DNA of 64,000 nucleotides from Astrocystis sublimbata (Eukaryota > Ascomycota > Sordariomycetes > Xylariales > Xylariaceae): the NCBI GenBank assembly GCA_022453515.1, contig JAJNNY010000089.1, positions 54,403 to 118,402 of the forward strand, given 5' to 3'. How positions within the stretch are numbered: the first letter of the stretch is position 1; each line of letters opens with the position of its first letter. This document shows, in pieces, positions 61,713 through 64,000 of the stretch. The notes beneath the pieces were generated by a model that made no database searches, was not told the DNA's origin, and saw only the letters and a program-made list of their open reading frames with translations. Both the position numbers and the translations under genes were made by a program.

Positions 61713-64000
61713 CTGATTTATAATCCCAGTCCCGGAAGAGGGAGTAATGTTTTCCCAAAGAGGGCTCCCCCTGATGCATTTGGTCCGTATCTACTGGCTA
61801 CTGCTGTATGAAAGTCTGCCTGTCAAGGCCTTCGAGGCTGTCTCAGGGGCTAGGGGGAGGCTGATTTCGACTACGGCCCTCCCACTGCATGGTCGCCCAA
61901 CAGGCGTCGGCAATCAAATCGCCTCAAGGCTTTACTACAGTAAAACTGATCATAAGCCGGACCGAAGCGTACAGAATCTGCCTTAGAGTGGGCCAGACAA
62001 ACCGATTATTAACATTAGTTTCACTTCATCTCTAATATAGCTAACCCACATGTCCTATAATATCACAAAGGTTTAAAGGCATAAGACATGAGGCAGGCGA
62101 TTTTGGTCTTTCCATAAGGGATCGACTATATAGATCATAGCTAACACTACCATACGAGGCCGGGTGCGACGCACTAGTAGCCAAGCATGCTCGAAGATCT
62201 TTATATTTTATAGGCAGAAGTTACAAATAGACTCATCGGGTTCAAGGGTAAGACCGAAGCTATTATACACCCCTTAGGGCGAGGCCGCGTCTGAGGTGAA
62301 TTTCGGGTGGGATATTTAGCCGAAGCTGAGCCAGGCGCCGCGTGTCCTGGATACCCCTTACTAATAGGAATATATAAAGGAACCCTAAACCTTCTGACGC
62401 TACAGTCCCGTCTTCCCTTCTCCTTCTATAAATTAACCGATCTTATTACCCTTACTCGTTCTCTATTATAGTATTATAACCTAGTCTACTCCCGCGGGAC
62501 GATACTATCGTTCGTCTATTATACCATCCTAGTCCTCTTATCTCGAATAGCAGTAGCTTCCCGCCTATGCCTGGCCTATTCTTTTTAACCAACTGCTTTA
62601 CTCTACTATATCTATCCCTGTAGTTCTTTTATTGCCCGTTCTATTAAAACGTATTATCTCCTTAAAATAGTATGCTAGAACAGATACTAATACTATAAAC
62701 AAATATTAGTACGCTAATCCAGAAACTCCCCGAAAAAGCTATGGTATTATTTTACGGTAGTTATTCGGGAAGGTTTATGTTGGCCTCTGAAGCTTTTTTT
62801 TAATAAGGCGGGATGTATTTTGCTTAGGGTTCGGCTTTACCTATTAATAAGAACGGCCATTTAGCTATGCTTTTTTTTATTTTTATACTAAATAACTAGT
62901 ATCCGGTAAGCGAAAGTATTATTTATTTAATTTATTTTTATTATTTATATATATGTTCTAGGGTACTATTACTAATTTAGATATATATTATATCTAGGCA
63001 ACTAATAATAGTATGTCCCTTAGGAACATGGCGCGTCCCGGAACCCCTAGTTATAAAAGGTACCTAAAGGAACTAGCCTTATTGCCTATAGACTTGGTAT
63101 TTTATATAAGGCAAGCTTTTACTCTATTGCTTATTTTCTATTATAAACAACTGTTTATAGGATAAATTTAGTAGCCCTAGGTTTACTTAGGAGGGGGTTC
63201 CTTAGATTGTTTATGCAAACCAAGCGTATACTTGCATAATACACTTCGACCAACCGCTAACCACTCTATTTGATAAGTTATATGATAACTCTATAGGTAA
63301 CCAGTTTCTAACCCTACTAAAAAAAAACTAGGAAGGTAAGTTTATAAATATATATATAAAAAGATATAAATTTATTAACTGGCGTTTTAGTTATAAAAAT
63401 AGATCTTTATAACCTAGCGATAGGGAGCCCTTATATTGGGATTATAGATATAATAGCCGTAAGTTTTCTTTTTAAAAAAATCTTAGGCGATACTAAAGAT
63501 ATAAATTAATTAATAGAAGGGCTTAGGATATAGGAAGAGGTATAGGAGGATTAATAAAATTAGTGGTTTTTAAAAGTATAAATAAAAAGAATGGCAAGCT
63601 ATACTAACGTAATAATACTACTACTAGCCCCCCCTTGCTTTTTTATAGCTTAGGTTTAATAAGCGATCGTTTATTAAACTATTATTATAAAGTAATAATT
63701 TATAAGTTTTTTTAATTTAAATTGGTACTTAATTATTCGGTTACGTTTATTAATAGGCTTATTTTTATTATTTTAGTATAAATATAGCCCTATAAAACTA
63801 TTACTATCCTAGCTTTTAAAGCTTTATAAATAAATTAATTATTTATTATCTATTTTTTATAATATTAAAATAGAACAAATATATTTAAATATTATTTTTA
63901 TAGGGCGTAAAAACTAAAGTCTAACGTTTCGGCTAACTATATACTAATTTAAGTTAATTCTACTGTTTACTTAATAATATTACTAAAAGAACATTATTTA
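61713..64000. other. Strongly TA-rich decayed DNA to the window end
   Basis: Up to about 62.4 kb moderate composition without a gene (the plus frame 61747-61986 has no domain). From 62.6 kb onward the sequence is extremely TA-rich with no open frame above a few dozen codons, typical of heavily RIP-mutated transposon DNA. No element class could be recognised. Confidence 0.5.

Overview
The window is nuclear DNA of a filamentous ascomycete (Pezizomycotina). Evidence: 45-75 bp introns with GTANGT-type donors, CTAAC/CTAAT-like branch sites and AG acceptors; GH18 chitinase, GH64 glucanase, TEA/ATTS regulator, SUR7-like membrane protein, fungal ferric reductase, DUF3723 protein and Tad-type LINE remains. 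Genes of near 50% GC sit as islands in long TA-rich DNA. The species cannot be named from the sequence.

The dominant process is repeat-induced point mutation (RIP) or a similar C-to-T process in CpA context. Once introns are resolved, many 'split' open frames join into full-length genes broken only by a few in-frame stops. All 28 such stops I located are TAA or TAG, none TGA, as expected from CAA/CAG to TAA/TAG or TGG to TAG. The chitinase start is ATA where ATG is expected, which fits the same change on the other strand.

Layout: 1-3 kb, LINE 3' end with a 203 bp (TAA)n tract. 3.6-4.9 kb, two fragments whose paralogues lie at 42.6 and 58.4-59.3 kb. 6.7-8.5 kb, an apparently intact four-exon P450. 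10.3 kb, 16-bp minisatellite. 10.65-11.85 kb, broken class I terpene synthase; with the P450 it looks like the remnant of a small terpenoid cluster. 15.3-16.8 kb, four-exon GH18 chitinase. 18.0-18.9 kb, unknown ORF. 19.6-20.9 kb, GH64 glucanase. 21.5-23.8 kb, AbaA-like TEA/ATTS transcription factor. 24.0 kb, 31-bp tandem repeat. 26.1-27.2 kb, SUR7-like gene. 28.2-28.9 kb, F-box-like gene. 29.5-31.1 and 38.6-40.8 kb, two copies of a C2H2/JmjC module with its own minisatellite. 31.5-32.1 kb, intact C2H2 gene. 33.7-34.3 kb, small intact coiled-coil gene. 34.9-35.4 kb, MADS-like fragment. 35.9-37.7 kb, ferric reductase. 42.6-43.3 kb, paralogue of the 3.6 kb gene. 44.6-49.2 kb, inverted pair of a repeated gene family. 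49.4-51.7 kb, DUF3723 gene. 52.6-54.4 kb, coiled-coil remnants. 56.3-57.4 kb, AT-hook gene. 58.4-59.3 and 60.9-61.7 kb, two intact genes of unknown function. 61.7-64 kb, TA-rich decayed DNA.

Ferric reductase and DUF3723 together are a known accessory signature of Starship giant mobile elements. Many cargo-like genes, paralogous modules and RIP decay make this window a candidate fragment of one, but I see no DUF3435 captain recombinase and no element ends. I saw no tRNA, rRNA or CRISPR array.
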